This document shows positions 27,414-35,248 of a stretch of DNA of 64,000 nt, in pieces. The stretch covers positions 1,612,001 to 1,676,000 of the forward strand of contig NZ_CP069163.1 in assembly GCF_018802765.1 (NCBI RefSeq), written 5' to 3'. Source of the stretch: Paludibacterium sp. B53371 (GTDB lineage: Bacteria; Pseudomonadota; Gammaproteobacteria; Burkholderiales; Chromobacteriaceae). The number at the start of each line of letters is the position of its first letter. The stretch's first letter is position 1. The notes below the pieces were generated by a model, which had not been told where the DNA came from, ran no database searches, and saw only the letters and a program-made list of their open reading frames with translations. The translations under genes and the position numbers were made by a program.

Positions 27414-28487
27414 GTGACGGATCACTTACTGAAAACACATCGCGATGCCATCGATGACATCGATGCCCGCATCCTCGAGCTGCTGAACCAGCGAGCCAGC
27501 CACGCACGCGCCATCGGCGAGATCAAGGGCGGCGGCATCGTCTACCGCCCGGAGCGCGAGGCCCAGGTGCTGCGTCGCATCAAGTCGCTCAACCAGGGCC
27601 CGCTGTCGAGCGAGTCGGTGGCGCGCCTGTTCCGCGAAGTGATGTCCGAGTGCCTGGCGCTGGAGCGCCCGCTGTCGGTTGCCTATCTCGGCCCGGAAGG
27701 GACCTTTACCCAGCTGGCAGCCATGAAACATTTCGGCCACGCGGCCCATACCGTCGCCTGCGCCTCGGTCGACGAGGCTTTCCGGCTGGTGGAAGCCCGC
27801 ACGCTGGATTACGTGGTGGCGCCGGTAGAGAACTCCACTGAGGGGGCTGTCGGCCGCACGCTGGACCTGATGGTGGCCAGTCCCCTGAAAATTTGCGGTG
27901 AAGTGGTGCTGCGCATTCATCACCACCTGCTGCGACGGCCGGGGGATGAGGCCCCGGTGCGCCGGGTCTATGCCCATGCCCAGGCGCTGGCGCAATGCCA
28001 TGAATGGCTGAACAAGAACCTGCCACAGAATGTGGAACGCATCTCGGTGGCCAGCAATGCCGAGGCGGCACGACTGGCCGCAGCGGAGCCCGGTGCCGCG
28101 GCAATTGCCGGTCAGGCTGCCGCCGAACGCTACCAGCTGGAAAAAGTGGCAGAGAATATCGAGGACGAGCCGAACAACACCACCCGCTTCCTGGTCCTGG
28201 GGCATCAGGACGTGGGGGCGACCGGTCAGGACAAGACCTCGCTGATCGTGGCGGCGCCAAACCGTGCCGGTGCGCTTTATACGCTGTTGGCACCGATTGC
28301 CGCCAATGGCGTGTCGATGACCAAGCTGGAATCCCGCCCGGCCCGCGCCGGCCTGTGGGAGTATGTCTACTTCATCGATATCGAGGGGCATCAGTCCGAT
28401 GCCAATGTGGTGGCGGCGCTGCAGGCATTGCAGTCCACGGCGGCCTTCGTCAAGATTCTTGGCGCCTACCCCCTGGCGGTGATCTGA
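27414..28487 (+). CDS. pheA: Bifunctional chorismate mutase/prephenate dehydratase (P-protein)
   Basis: The 357-aa enzyme converts chorismate via prephenate to phenylpyruvate. The chorismate mutase domain (about 1-90) includes RDAIDDIDARILELLNQR and the YRPEREAQVLRR segment. The prephenate dehydratase domain (about 95-275) has YLGPEGTFTQLAA and the catalytic NNTTRFLVLG. The ACT domain (about 285-357) has the Phe-feedback motif KLESRPA. It begins at GTG 27414, 2 bases after the methyltransferase stop and without its own clear ribosome site, suggesting translational coupling. Instead of hisC, tyrA or aroA, a LOG-family gene follows after 4 bases. Confidence 0.97.
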   Translation: MTDHLLKTHRDAIDDIDARILELLNQRASHARAIGEIKGGGIVYRPEREAQVLRRIKSLNQGPLSSESVARLFREVMSECLALERPLSVAYLGPEGTFTQLAAMKHFGHAAHTVACASVDEAFRLVEARTLDYVVAPVENSTEGAVGRTLDLMVASPLKICGEVVLRIHHHLLRRPGDEAPVRRVYAHAQALAQCHEWLNKNLPQNVERISVASNAEAARLAAAEPGAAAIAGQAAAERYQLEKVAENIEDEPNNTTRFLVLGHQDVGATGQDKTSLIVAAPNRAGALYTLLAPIAANGVSMTKLESRPARAGLWEYVYFIDIEGHQSDANVVAALQALQSTAAFVKILGAYPLAVI

Positions 28488-28491
28488 GCCC

Positions 28492-29079
28492 ATGGCACTG
28501 AAATCGATCTGTCTGTTTTGTGGTGCGGCCACCGGCGCGTCGCCGGCCTATGCCGAGGCGGCACAGGCTTTGGGCCGTGCCGTGGCGCAGCAGGGGCTGA
28601 CCCTGGTGTTCGGCGGTGGCCGCGTCGGCCTGATGGGGCTGGCTGCGGATGCCGCGCTGGCGGCCGGCGGGCGCGTCGTCGGTGTCATTCCCGAGTTTCT
28701 CAAGGCGCGTGAAGTGGCCCACCTGGGCCTGAGCGAATTGCATGTCACGCAAAGCATGCACGAACGCAAGGCCCTGATGGCCGGACTGTCCGATGCCTTT
28801 GTCGCCTTGCCGGGGGGCTTCGGCACGCTGGACGAACTGTTTGAAATCCTGACCTGGGCGCAGCTCGGTGTGCATGGCAAGCCGATCGGTCTGCTGGACG
28901 TGGACGGTTTCTATCAGCCGCTGCTGCAGATGGTGCACCATATGGCCGGGCAGGGCTTTGTCCGTGATGCGCAACTGAGCCTGCTGCACCATGCGCAACA
29001 GGTCGAGCCACTACTGGCGCACCTGACCGGCCTGCCGTCCTCGTCCGCGGCGTCGATCCTGCCCCTGAATCAGATCTGA
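28492..29079 (+). CDS. LOG-family protein (TIGR00730, nucleotide phosphoribohydrolase type)
   Basis: A 195-aa Rossmann-fold protein with the family motifs GGGRVGLMGLAADA and PGGFGTLDELFE (about 102-113), the site that cleaves N6-substituted AMP to free base and ribose 5-phosphate in characterised LOG enzymes. The conserved catalytic Arg and Glu (MHERKALM, PGGFGTLDE) are present. It starts 4 bases after pheA and is followed after 7 bases by the ElbB-like gene, so it heads the accessory part of the run. Cytokinin-like or purine salvage activity is inferred from family only. Confidence 0.9.
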   Translation: MALKSICLFCGAATGASPAYAEAAQALGRAVAQQGLTLVFGGGRVGLMGLAADAALAAGGRVVGVIPEFLKAREVAHLGLSELHVTQSMHERKALMAGLSDAFVALPGGFGTLDELFEILTWAQLGVHGKPIGLLDVDGFYQPLLQMVHHMAGQGFVRDAQLSLLHHAQQVEPLLAHLTGLPSSSAASILPLNQI

Positions 29080-29086
29080 TGCTTTC

Positions 29087-29791
29087 ATGATGTCCAATAC
29101 GCCCACCATTGCCCTCATCCTGGCCGGTTGCGGTAGCCGGGACGGCAGCGATCCGCTGGAGGCGAGCAGCTGCCTGGTTGCGCTGTCGCAGGCTGGTTAT
29201 CGCGTGCGTTGCTTTGCACCGGACCGCCTGCAGCGCGAAGTCGTCGACCATGCCGGTGGCCGGCCAATGCAGGATGCCCGCAACATGATGATCGAAGCGG
29301 CGCGCCTGACGCGCGGCCAGATCGAGCCGCTCTCGGCAATGAGTCCGGAATGGCTGGACGGTGTGCTGATCCCTGGCGGCGCCGGCGTGATGCGCGGGCT
29401 GAGCAACTTTACCCCGCGCGGCAGTGACGCCACGCTGGCCCCCGAGCTGGCCGAGGCGCTGGCGGCCATGTGGTCAGCCGGCAAGCCCATGGTCGCCCTG
29501 TCTGCGGCCTCGATCTTGCTGGCCTTGCTGGCGCGCCACTGCGAGCTGAAGGGCGTGCGGCTGACCTTTGGTACCGAGCAGGAGTCGAGCGAACTGGTGC
29601 AGGCGCTGGAGGGGTGGGGCATGCGCCATGTCGAATGCGAAGCCGACGAAGCCTGCATTGATGGTCGTCACCGCTTTGCCAGTGTGCCGGCCCGGTTATA
29701 TGCCAGGGCCAGTTCCGCCGATATTTTTGGCGCTTGCCAGGCCGGGGTTTCTGCCCTTGGCTGGTTGCTGGCGCAGCAGGAGCCAACATGA
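29087..29791 (+). CDS. ElbB/DJ-1-superfamily protein lacking the nucleophilic cysteine
   Basis: A 234-aa protein clearly related to ElbB glyoxalases: AGCGSRDGSD at the start, CFAPDRLQREVVDHAGG, NMMIEAARLTRGQI and LIPGGAGVMRGLSNF follow ElbB step by step. At the nucleophile elbow E. coli ElbB has GFMCIAP, but this protein has VALSAAS, placing Ser139 where the catalytic Cys should be. The early Glu/His pair (DGSEIHE in ElbB, from memory) is DGSDPLE. It is thus probably not a glyoxalase; a binding or remodelled function is likely. It is coupled to the downstream DAHP-synthase-like gene by an ATGA overlap. Confidence 0.82.
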   Translation: MMSNTPTIALILAGCGSRDGSDPLEASSCLVALSQAGYRVRCFAPDRLQREVVDHAGGRPMQDARNMMIEAARLTRGQIEPLSAMSPEWLDGVLIPGGAGVMRGLSNFTPRGSDATLAPELAEALAAMWSAGKPMVALSAASILLALLARHCELKGVRLTFGTEQESSELVQALEGWGMRHVECEADEACIDGRHRFASVPARLYARASSADIFGACQAGVSALGWLLAQQEPT

Positions 29792-30828
29792 TCATTATCA
29801 TGACCCCGGGCGCCAGTCCGGCCCAGATCGAGCAGGTGGTGACGCGCATTCGTGCCGCCGGGCTGCGCGAACATGTCTCGCGCGGCACAGAGCGCACCCT
29901 GATCGGCGCCATCGGCGACGAGCGGGTGCTCGACCCGGCGCTGTTCGAACGCATGCCGGCCGTCGAGCGGGCCATGCGGGTGGTGCGTGAATATCGGCTG
30001 GTCGGGCGCGAGATTCACCCGGCAGCGTCGACGGTCAGCTTGCGCGGTCAGCAGTTCGGCGGCCATGCCCTGCAGATCATCGCCGGCCCGCCTGCCATCG
30101 AAGGGGCTGCGCAGATCGAGGCGGCAGCCCGCGCGGTGCAGCGTGCGGGCGCACGGGTGCTGCATGGCGGCGCCTTTGTACAGAGTGACAACCCCTACGC
30201 CTTCCAGGGGTTGGGGGTCGACGGTCTGGCCAGTCTGCAGCAGGCAGCCAGGCAGTGTGGTCTGCCCGTCGTTTCCGAACTGACCGACGTGCGTAACATC
30301 GAAGCGTTTCTCGAGCTCGAGATCGACGCCCTGGTCATCGGCCCGCGCCACATGGCCAACAGCGACCTGTTGCGCGAGGTCGGCCGGCTCAACAAGCCGG
30401 TCATCCTCAAGCGCGGTCAGGCGGCTACCTTGAGCGAATGGCTGATGGCGGCTGAAACCATTGCCGCCGGTGGTAATCACCACATCATTTTCTGCGAAAG
30501 CGGCATCCGGGGGCTGGCGCCGGATGAACGTGTCATGGCCGATATTGGTGCCATTGCCGCACTCAAAGCCGAGACCCATCTCCCGGTCATTGCCGCCCCG
30601 GCCGAAGCCTGCGGCCATGCCCGGATGGTGCCTTCGCTGGCCGCGGCTGCCATTGCAGCCGGAGCGGATGGTCTGTGGCTGGATGTCCATCCGCAGCCCG
30701 AGCAGGCCAGGGTGCATGCCGAGCAGGTGCTGACCCCGGATCAACTGAGCGAGCTGATGACCGTACTGCGCCCCCTGGCCACAGTACTGAATCGCAGTTT
30801 GCCCTCTCTCGCGGAGATCGCAGGATGA
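29788..30828 (+). CDS. DAHP-synthase (type I-beta) homologue with all metal ligands replaced
   Basis: The 346-aa protein aligns along its full length with Thermotoga-type DAHP synthase: an N-terminal ferredoxin-like domain (MIIIMTPGAS, ISRGTERTLIGAIGD-like) and a TIM barrel. Recognisable barrel segments include YAFQGLGVDGLASL, PVVSELTD, KPVILKRGQAAT, LPVIAAPAE and ADGLWLDVHPQPEQA. The active site is rewritten: AGPC is AGPP (P102), the substrate Arg/Lys are H126 and V131, the ligand His is E273, the Glu is D299 and the Asp is H310. DAHP synthesis is therefore very unlikely. ATG 29788 overlaps the ElbB-like stop (ATGA); its own stop overlaps the molbindin start the same way. Confidence 0.88.
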   Translation: MIIIMTPGASPAQIEQVVTRIRAAGLREHVSRGTERTLIGAIGDERVLDPALFERMPAVERAMRVVREYRLVGREIHPAASTVSLRGQQFGGHALQIIAGPPAIEGAAQIEAAARAVQRAGARVLHGGAFVQSDNPYAFQGLGVDGLASLQQAARQCGLPVVSELTDVRNIEAFLELEIDALVIGPRHMANSDLLREVGRLNKPVILKRGQAATLSEWLMAAETIAAGGNHHIIFCESGIRGLAPDERVMADIGAIAALKAETHLPVIAAPAEACGHARMVPSLAAAAIAAGADGLWLDVHPQPEQARVHAEQVLTPDQLSELMTVLRPLATVLNRSLPSLAEIAG

Positions 30829-31253
30829 AAAGCAGTGCACGAAATCAGTTTGATGCCACCATCACCGGCTTGCGTGCCGGGGCGGTGAACGATGAGGTGG
30901 AGCTGTCGCTGGCCAGTGGCCGGAAGCTGGTGGCGGTTATCACGCGCGAGAGCGCTGCGGCACTGGACCTGAAGACGGGTATGGCGGCAGTGGCACTCAT
31001 CAAGTCTTCGGCCATTATTGTGGTCACGGACGACCAGGGCGTGCAGTTTTCTGCCCGCAATCACTTCGCCGGGACGGTGGTGGCACTGACCGAAGGGGCC
31101 GTCAACAGCGAGGTCACGATTGCCGTGCCGGATGTCGGCCAGTTCGTTGCCATGGTGACCAATGCCAGCCGTGACGGCCTGGCGCTGCAGCCTGGCCAGC
31201 ATGCCTCTGTCCTGTTCAAGGCTTCCAGCGTGATTGTCGGCGTGCGCCGCTAG
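30825..31253 (+). CDS. Molbindin, di-Mop molybdate/tungstate-binding protein
   Basis: A 142-aa protein made of two tandem Mop (TOBE) domains. Each starts SARNxF and contains GAVN(D/S)EV, an ITRES or VTNAS turn, and K(S/A)SxVIV at the end of the repeat (repeat 1 about 3-66, repeat 2 about 73-141). Length and layout match ModG-type molbindins, which form trimers that store oxyanions in the cytoplasm. It is not next to modABC. It is translationally coupled (ATGA) to the DAHP-synthase-like gene, which ties oxyanion storage to this cluster. Confidence 0.93.
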   Translation: MKSSARNQFDATITGLRAGAVNDEVELSLASGRKLVAVITRESAAALDLKTGMAAVALIKSSAIIVVTDDQGVQFSARNHFAGTVVALTEGAVNSEVTIAVPDVGQFVAMVTNASRDGLALQPGQHASVLFKASSVIVGVRR

Positions 31254-32481
31254 TCTCCGGGCCATTGTCTTGCGTTCCCAGCCTGCAGTTCAGTGTGTCG
31301 ACGGGGTGTGGCACTACCCGCTGCATCAAGTGCGGGGCGGCACATCGCTCGGCCTGGTCCTGCCGCAAAGTCAGCTGCCGGCTCAGTCCGTGCTGCGTGA
31401 CGAACTGCTGCGACATCTTCTCGGTCTGCCCCTGCTGGGTCTGCAGCCGGACAACCGGCAACTGACCGGGCTGGGGCGCGGCACGCCGACCAGCAACAAA
31501 GTCTTTCTTGTCGGGACGGAAACAGCGGACGGTCAGCCGCGGCTGGTCAGCACGCTGGCGCAAGGAGCGTCGCACACGGCCGAGCTGGACTGGCGCGTCA
31601 ATTGCGGCAACCTGACCTCTGCCTTGCCCTTGTGGGCGCTGGATGTCGGCTTGCTGTCGCCGGTGGCCGACGGCGAGGTCCGGATCTCCATCCGCAATAC
31701 CAATACCGGCGTGATCTCCGATGCGCGACTGCGCTTTGAGGCTGACGGCCAGCTGCGATGTGCTGCCATTCCAGGGGTGCCCGGCCAGTGGCCGGCGGTC
31801 GATCTGTTTCTCAACCATCCGGCGGGTGCCAAAACCGGGCGCTTGCTGCCGACTGGCCGGCCGCAGGAGCTGGTGGAAGGGGTGCCGGTCAGCTGCGTGG
31901 ATGTTGCCGTGCCGATGGTGCTGATTCGGGCAGCGGATCTCGGTAAGCGCGGTGACGAGTCCCCGCTGGCCCTGCAGCAGGACGAGCCTTTCATGCAGGC
32001 TTTGCGACGGGTCTGGGTGGCGGCGGCGCTGCGCATGGGCTTGCGGGATGGCGAGGGGCAGCTGTTGTCGGCCGCCCGGATGGCTGTCAGCGAAACCCTG
32101 CCCAAGGTGGCGATCCTGGCTCCCGGCAGGCGGGGTGCGCAACTGAGTGTGCGTTACTTTACCCCGCAACAGGCGCACGCCTCGCTGGCCGTGTCCGGTG
32201 CCTGCTGCATTGCGGCCGCCTGCCTGGTGTCCGGTACGCTGGCGCACGAGATGGCTGTTATGGATGAGGCTGCTGACCAGGGAGATCTGGTCGACATTGC
32301 GCTGGATAATCCGGCCGGTCGGCTGCATGCCACGATTGAAAGTCAGGGGCGGGGAGAGGCGCTGCAGATCCTCCGGGTTGGTTGCCAGCGCAATGCCCAG
32401 ATCCTGCTGCGCGGGCAGATGCCGCTGTACCGGCCATCAGCGGCCCTGTCGCAATGGCTGGCCGCACAGGCTCAGCCGTAG
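31234..32481 (+). CDS. PrpF-family protein (2-methylaconitate isomerase / 4-oxalomesaconate tautomerase fold)
   Basis: A protein of up to 415 aa with the double diaminopimelate-epimerase-like fold of PrpF/GalD. Marks: VRGGTSLGLVLP near the N-terminus, GLGRGTPTSNKVFLVG (active-site Lys region), NCGNLTSALPLWALD (catalytic Cys/Asn turn), IRNTNTG and GRLLPTGRPQEL. Family members move double bonds in tricarboxylates. The start is uncertain: TTG 31234 overlaps the molbindin end by 20 bases, TTG 31270 is also possible, and neither has a clear ribosome site. There are no prpBCD or acnD genes nearby, so the substrate is open. It is the last gene of the coupled run and overlaps the convergent membrane-protein gene by 10 bases. 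Confidence 0.85.
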   Translation: MSACAASLRAIVLRSQPAVQCVDGVWHYPLHQVRGGTSLGLVLPQSQLPAQSVLRDELLRHLLGLPLLGLQPDNRQLTGLGRGTPTSNKVFLVGTETADGQPRLVSTLAQGASHTAELDWRVNCGNLTSALPLWALDVGLLSPVADGEVRISIRNTNTGVISDARLRFEADGQLRCAAIPGVPGQWPAVDLFLNHPAGAKTGRLLPTGRPQELVEGVPVSCVDVAVPMVLIRAADLGKRGDESPLALQQDEPFMQALRRVWVAAALRMGLRDGEGQLLSAARMAVSETLPKVAILAPGRRGAQLSVRYFTPQQAHASLAVSGACCIAAACLVSGTLAHEMAVMDEAADQGDLVDIALDNPAGRLHATIESQGRGEALQILRVGCQRNAQILLRGQMPLYRPSAALSQWLAAQAQP

Positions 32482-33041
32482 TTGAGCAGCGCAGGGACGG
32501 TGAGTGCGCACAGCTTGAACCAGCCCAACGGCACCAGCAGGGTCAGCAGAACCAGTGGCAGCCAGCCAATTCTCCCCTCAGCCTGCCGTCCCATCAGCCA
32601 GCACAGCGGAAAGTAAAGCAGCATGGTCAGCAGCACCATGGCGGGCGGCACCATCAGATAGAGCGACAGAATGCGCCCCTGGGACAGGGGCATGGCCAGC
32701 AAGACCCCGAGATGCAGTAACAGAGCCGCCAGATAGAGTGCGCCCATGCGGCGCGGGGTTTCGCGGATCAGCAGTCCGTGACGTGTCAGCCTGATCTGGC
32801 TGGCTGCCCAGAATACGGCGGCCAGACCAACCCAGGCATAGGGGTAGAGAAAGGGCGCCCAGACCGGGGCCATCGCATCAAAGGTGCGGCCAAGCCGCAC
32901 CACAATGGCCAGCGGGAAGTAACCGGCGACGAAACAGGCTTGTGCCACGCCATGATCGCTGGCCACTACACGCCACATGGCGAATAGCCAGAAGCCGGCC
33001 ACCATGACGAGAAACAGGGTGGACAGTGACAGCAGACTCAC
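32472..33041 (-). CDS. Uncharacterised multi-spanning membrane protein, 189 aa
   Basis: Five or six hydrophobic helices: about 5-25, 33-50, 62-82, 100-118, 126-148 and 160-182. A short cationic loop between the third and fourth reads RLTRHGLLIRETPRRM. It starts at GTG 33041, overlapping the DUF484 stop (GTGA), so it belongs to the dapF-DUF484 transcription unit. No family is recognised with confidence and no catalytic motif was seen. Confidence 0.7.
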   Translation of the reverse strand: MSLLSLSTLFLVMVAGFWLFAMWRVVASDHGVAQACFVAGYFPLAIVVRLGRTFDAMAPVWAPFLYPYAWVGLAAVFWAASQIRLTRHGLLIRETPRRMGALYLAALLLHLGVLLAMPLSQGRILSLYLMVPPAMVLLTMLLYFPLCWLMGRQAEGRIGWLPLVLLTLLVPLGWFKLCALTVPALLNYG

Positions 33042-33703
33042 GCCTGACCCAGCACCCGCAGGCAGGCTGCACTGATCAGTTCACCGATTTGCACCAGATA
33101 GTGGGTATGCATGTCATGGGTGAAGCGCTGGGCGTCGTCACTGGCCAGCACCAGCAGGCCGAACGGCTCGCCGACGGCGTCGCGCAGGGCGACCTGGCTG
33201 AAGGACTGCAGCACGGGGACGGCCGGGAACCAGGACATCACCTCGTCGTTGACATAAGGGCCGCAGTACGGCGTGTTCAGATTGCGGGCCAGCATGGCGA
33301 CATCGCTGCGAGCATTGAAGGCATCGCCGAAACTGGCGGCTGCCGGATGCCACAGGCGCAGGGCCATGCGGTCGAGGCCGAACTCGTCGGCGAAGCAGCG
33401 GGCGAGGGATTCGCTCAGCCGGGCAGGTGTTTCGGCCTGCAACAGGGTCAGGGCAAGACGGTGCATGCGCAGCTGAATCTGGTCATTGTTCTCGCCGTGG
33501 CGCACCAGTTGCTGCAGCCGGGCCTCCAGCTGGCGGCAGCGGTCTTTTAGCTCCAGCATCTGGCGATCGACCAGCGAGACCACGACGCGGTCATTTTGCT
33601 GTTTCAGACCGAAGCGGTCGGCGTGGTGCTGCAGGAAATCCGGATGGTTTTCCAGAAAGGCCAGTACATCGTCAGACTGCATCGTCACGTTTTGCTCAGA
33701 CAT
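33038..33703 (-). CDS. DUF484 family protein
   Basis: A 221-aa protein with the DUF484 N-terminal helix [19 protein letters not shown], a coiled-coil linker (about 45-80) and a GAF-like C-terminal domain. dapF-DUF484(-xerC) is a conserved gene order in proteobacteria; here it starts 8 bases inside the end of dapF. A GAF-like fold suggests small-molecule sensing, but no function is established for the family. Confidence 0.93.
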   Translation of the reverse strand: MSEQNVTMQSDDVLAFLENHPDFLQHHADRFGLKQQNDRVVVSLVDRQMLELKDRCRQLEARLQQLVRHGENNDQIQLRMHRLALTLLQAETPARLSESLARCFADEFGLDRMALRLWHPAAASFGDAFNARSDVAMLARNLNTPYCGPYVNDEVMSWFPAVPVLQSFSQVALRDAVGEPFGLLVLASDDAQRFTHDMHTHYLVQIGELISAACLRVLGQA

Positions 33704-34526
33704 CGATTTCTCCGCTGAAGACCGTGTTGGCCGGGCCGGTCATCCTGACTGGCTGGCCGTCGCCAGCCCATTCTACCGTCAAGTCTCCACCATGGGTATG
33801 TACCCGAACGCGATTGTTTAGCAAACCGCGCTGAATGCCGGCAACCACGGCGGCGCAGGCGCCAGTCCCGCAGGCCAGCGTCTCGCCGGCCCCGCGTTCA
33901 TAAACACGCAGGCGGATCTCGTCGCGGCTCAGGATCTGCATGAAGCCGACATTGACGCTCTGCGGGAAGTAATGACTCTGCTGCAACGCCTGACCGATGG
34001 ATTTGACCGGCGCCAGATCCGCCTCCGGCACCACCAGCACGGCATGCGGGTTGCCCATGGACAAGGCCGAGACTTCAAGGTCTTCGCCCGCGGCATTGAG
34101 CCGGTACAGTCTGGCCGGCTCGACATCCTTCATCGGCAGATCTGCCGGCGCGAAGCGCGGAACGCCCATGTCGACCTGCACCTCGCCGTTTTCCATGCGC
34201 TCCGGCATGATGACGCCGCGCGCGGTTTCCACCTTCAGCCGGGTTTGCTGGCTCAGGCCCTGTTCAAAGACGAAGCGGGCAAAGCAGCGCGCGCCATTGC
34301 CGCACTGTTCGACTTCGCCGCCATCGTTGTTGAAGATGCGGTAACGAAAGTCATGACCGGCCTCCTGTGCCGGCTCGACCAGCAGCAACTGGTCGAAGCC
34401 GATGCCGAAGTGGCGGTGCCCCCACAGACGGATCTGCTCCGGGGTCAGTCTGACCGTCTGGCGAACGCCATCGATCACCATGAAATCATTGCCCAGACCA
34501 TGCATTTTGCTGAACTTCAGTTTCAT
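33696..34526 (-). CDS. dapF: Diaminopimelate epimerase
   Basis: The 276-aa enzyme interconverts LL- and meso-diaminopimelate for lysine and peptidoglycan. Both catalytic cysteines are present in their motifs, [13 protein letters not shown] (about residue 72) and [10 protein letters not shown] (about 216). The N-terminus [14 protein letters not shown] is diagnostic. ATG 34526 is chosen because the protein then starts [10 protein letters not shown] as in other DapF; upstream in-frame codons run into the intergenic region. It is divergent from the TetR gene. Confidence 0.97.
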   Translation of the reverse strand: MKLKFSKMHGLGNDFMVIDGVRQTVRLTPEQIRLWGHRHFGIGFDQLLLVEPAQEAGHDFRYRIFNNDGGEVEQCGNGARCFARFVFEQGLSQQTRLKVETARGVIMPERMENGEVQVDMGVPRFAPADLPMKDVEPARLYRLNAAGEDLEVSALSMGNPHAVLVVPEADLAPVKSIGQALQQSHYFPQSVNVGFMQILSRDEIRLRVYERGAGETLACGTGACAAVVAGIQRGLLNNRVRVHTHGGDLTVEWAGDGQPVRMTGPANTVFSGEIDV

Positions 34527-34605
34527 TCTTCCCGACTCCGCGACGCGTGATTTGCCAGTCATCATACCCCAAGTAGATGGGCTGCCAAACCCCATGCCAG
34601 TCGCA

Positions 34606-34634
34606 TTGACAGCTTACTGACCAGTAAGTAAAGT
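34606..34634 (+). promoter_or_regulatory. TetR-gene promoter with an operator filling the spacer
   Basis: A perfect -35 TTGACA (34606-34611), a 17-bp spacer and a -10 TAAAGT (34629-34634). The spacer contains CTTACTG-AC-CAGTAAG (34613-34628), a perfect 7-bp inverted repeat of the kind bound by TetR proteins. A regulator bound here would block RNA polymerase completely. The predicted start of transcription, 6-7 bases after the -10, falls on the A of the tetR ATG at 34641. Confidence 0.75.
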
Positions 34635-34640
34635 TGGCGC

Positions 34641-35216
34641 ATGAAAACACCCGCAGACGCCAAGACCGATACCCGCAAACGCATTCTCGATATCGCCGAA
34701 GAATTATTGCTGACGCGGGGCTTCAATGCCTTCAGCTATCAGCTGGTCAGCAGCGAGCTTGGCATCCGCAATGCCGCCATTCATTACCATTTCCCGCACA
34801 AGACCGATCTGGGGGTCGCGCTGATCGAGCGCTATCGCCGCCGCTTGCACCGCTTCATCGAGGCGCAGGAGGCGCTGCCACCAGCCGAACAGTTGCAGCG
34901 CTACTTCGAGCTGGCGCAAAGCTACTTTCTGCAGGATCGTCAGGTTTGCCCGAGCGGCATGCTCAGTACGGAGTTTCATACCTTGCCGGATGCAATGAAG
35001 CAGCAGGCAGCCGCCTTTATCGACGAGATGCGGCACTGGTCCATCGTGCTGGCGACACGAGGGCGGGAGCAGGGGGTGTTTGACTATCCCGGGACGCCGG
35101 AGGACATGGGGGTGCTGATGTTCTCGGCGCTGCAGGGTGGCCTGCAGCTTGCCCGGGTGGACGATGGCTGGCTGGAAACGGTCAAGCGACAAATCAGCCG
35201 GTTGCTCGGGCTGTAA
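34641..35216 (+). CDS. TetR/AcrR-family repressor
   Basis: A 191-aa protein with an N-terminal helix-turn-helix (ILDIAEELLLTRGFNAFSY, then NAAIHYHFPHKTDLG) and a ligand-binding helical C-terminus. It is the first gene of a unit with a DUF4442 thioesterase-like gene and a crotonase. It probably represses its own operon through the operator at 34613-34628 and responds to an acyl-CoA. No Shine-Dalgarno sequence precedes the ATG, consistent with a leaderless mRNA. Confidence 0.92.
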   Translation: MKTPADAKTDTRKRILDIAEELLLTRGFNAFSYQLVSSELGIRNAAIHYHFPHKTDLGVALIERYRRRLHRFIEAQEALPPAEQLQRYFELAQSYFLQDRQVCPSGMLSTEFHTLPDAMKQQAAAFIDEMRHWSIVLATRGREQGVFDYPGTPEDMGVLMFSALQGGLQLARVDDGWLETVKRQISRLLGL

Positions 35217-35248
35217 AACAACAAAACACAACACGGGGATTCGCAGGG

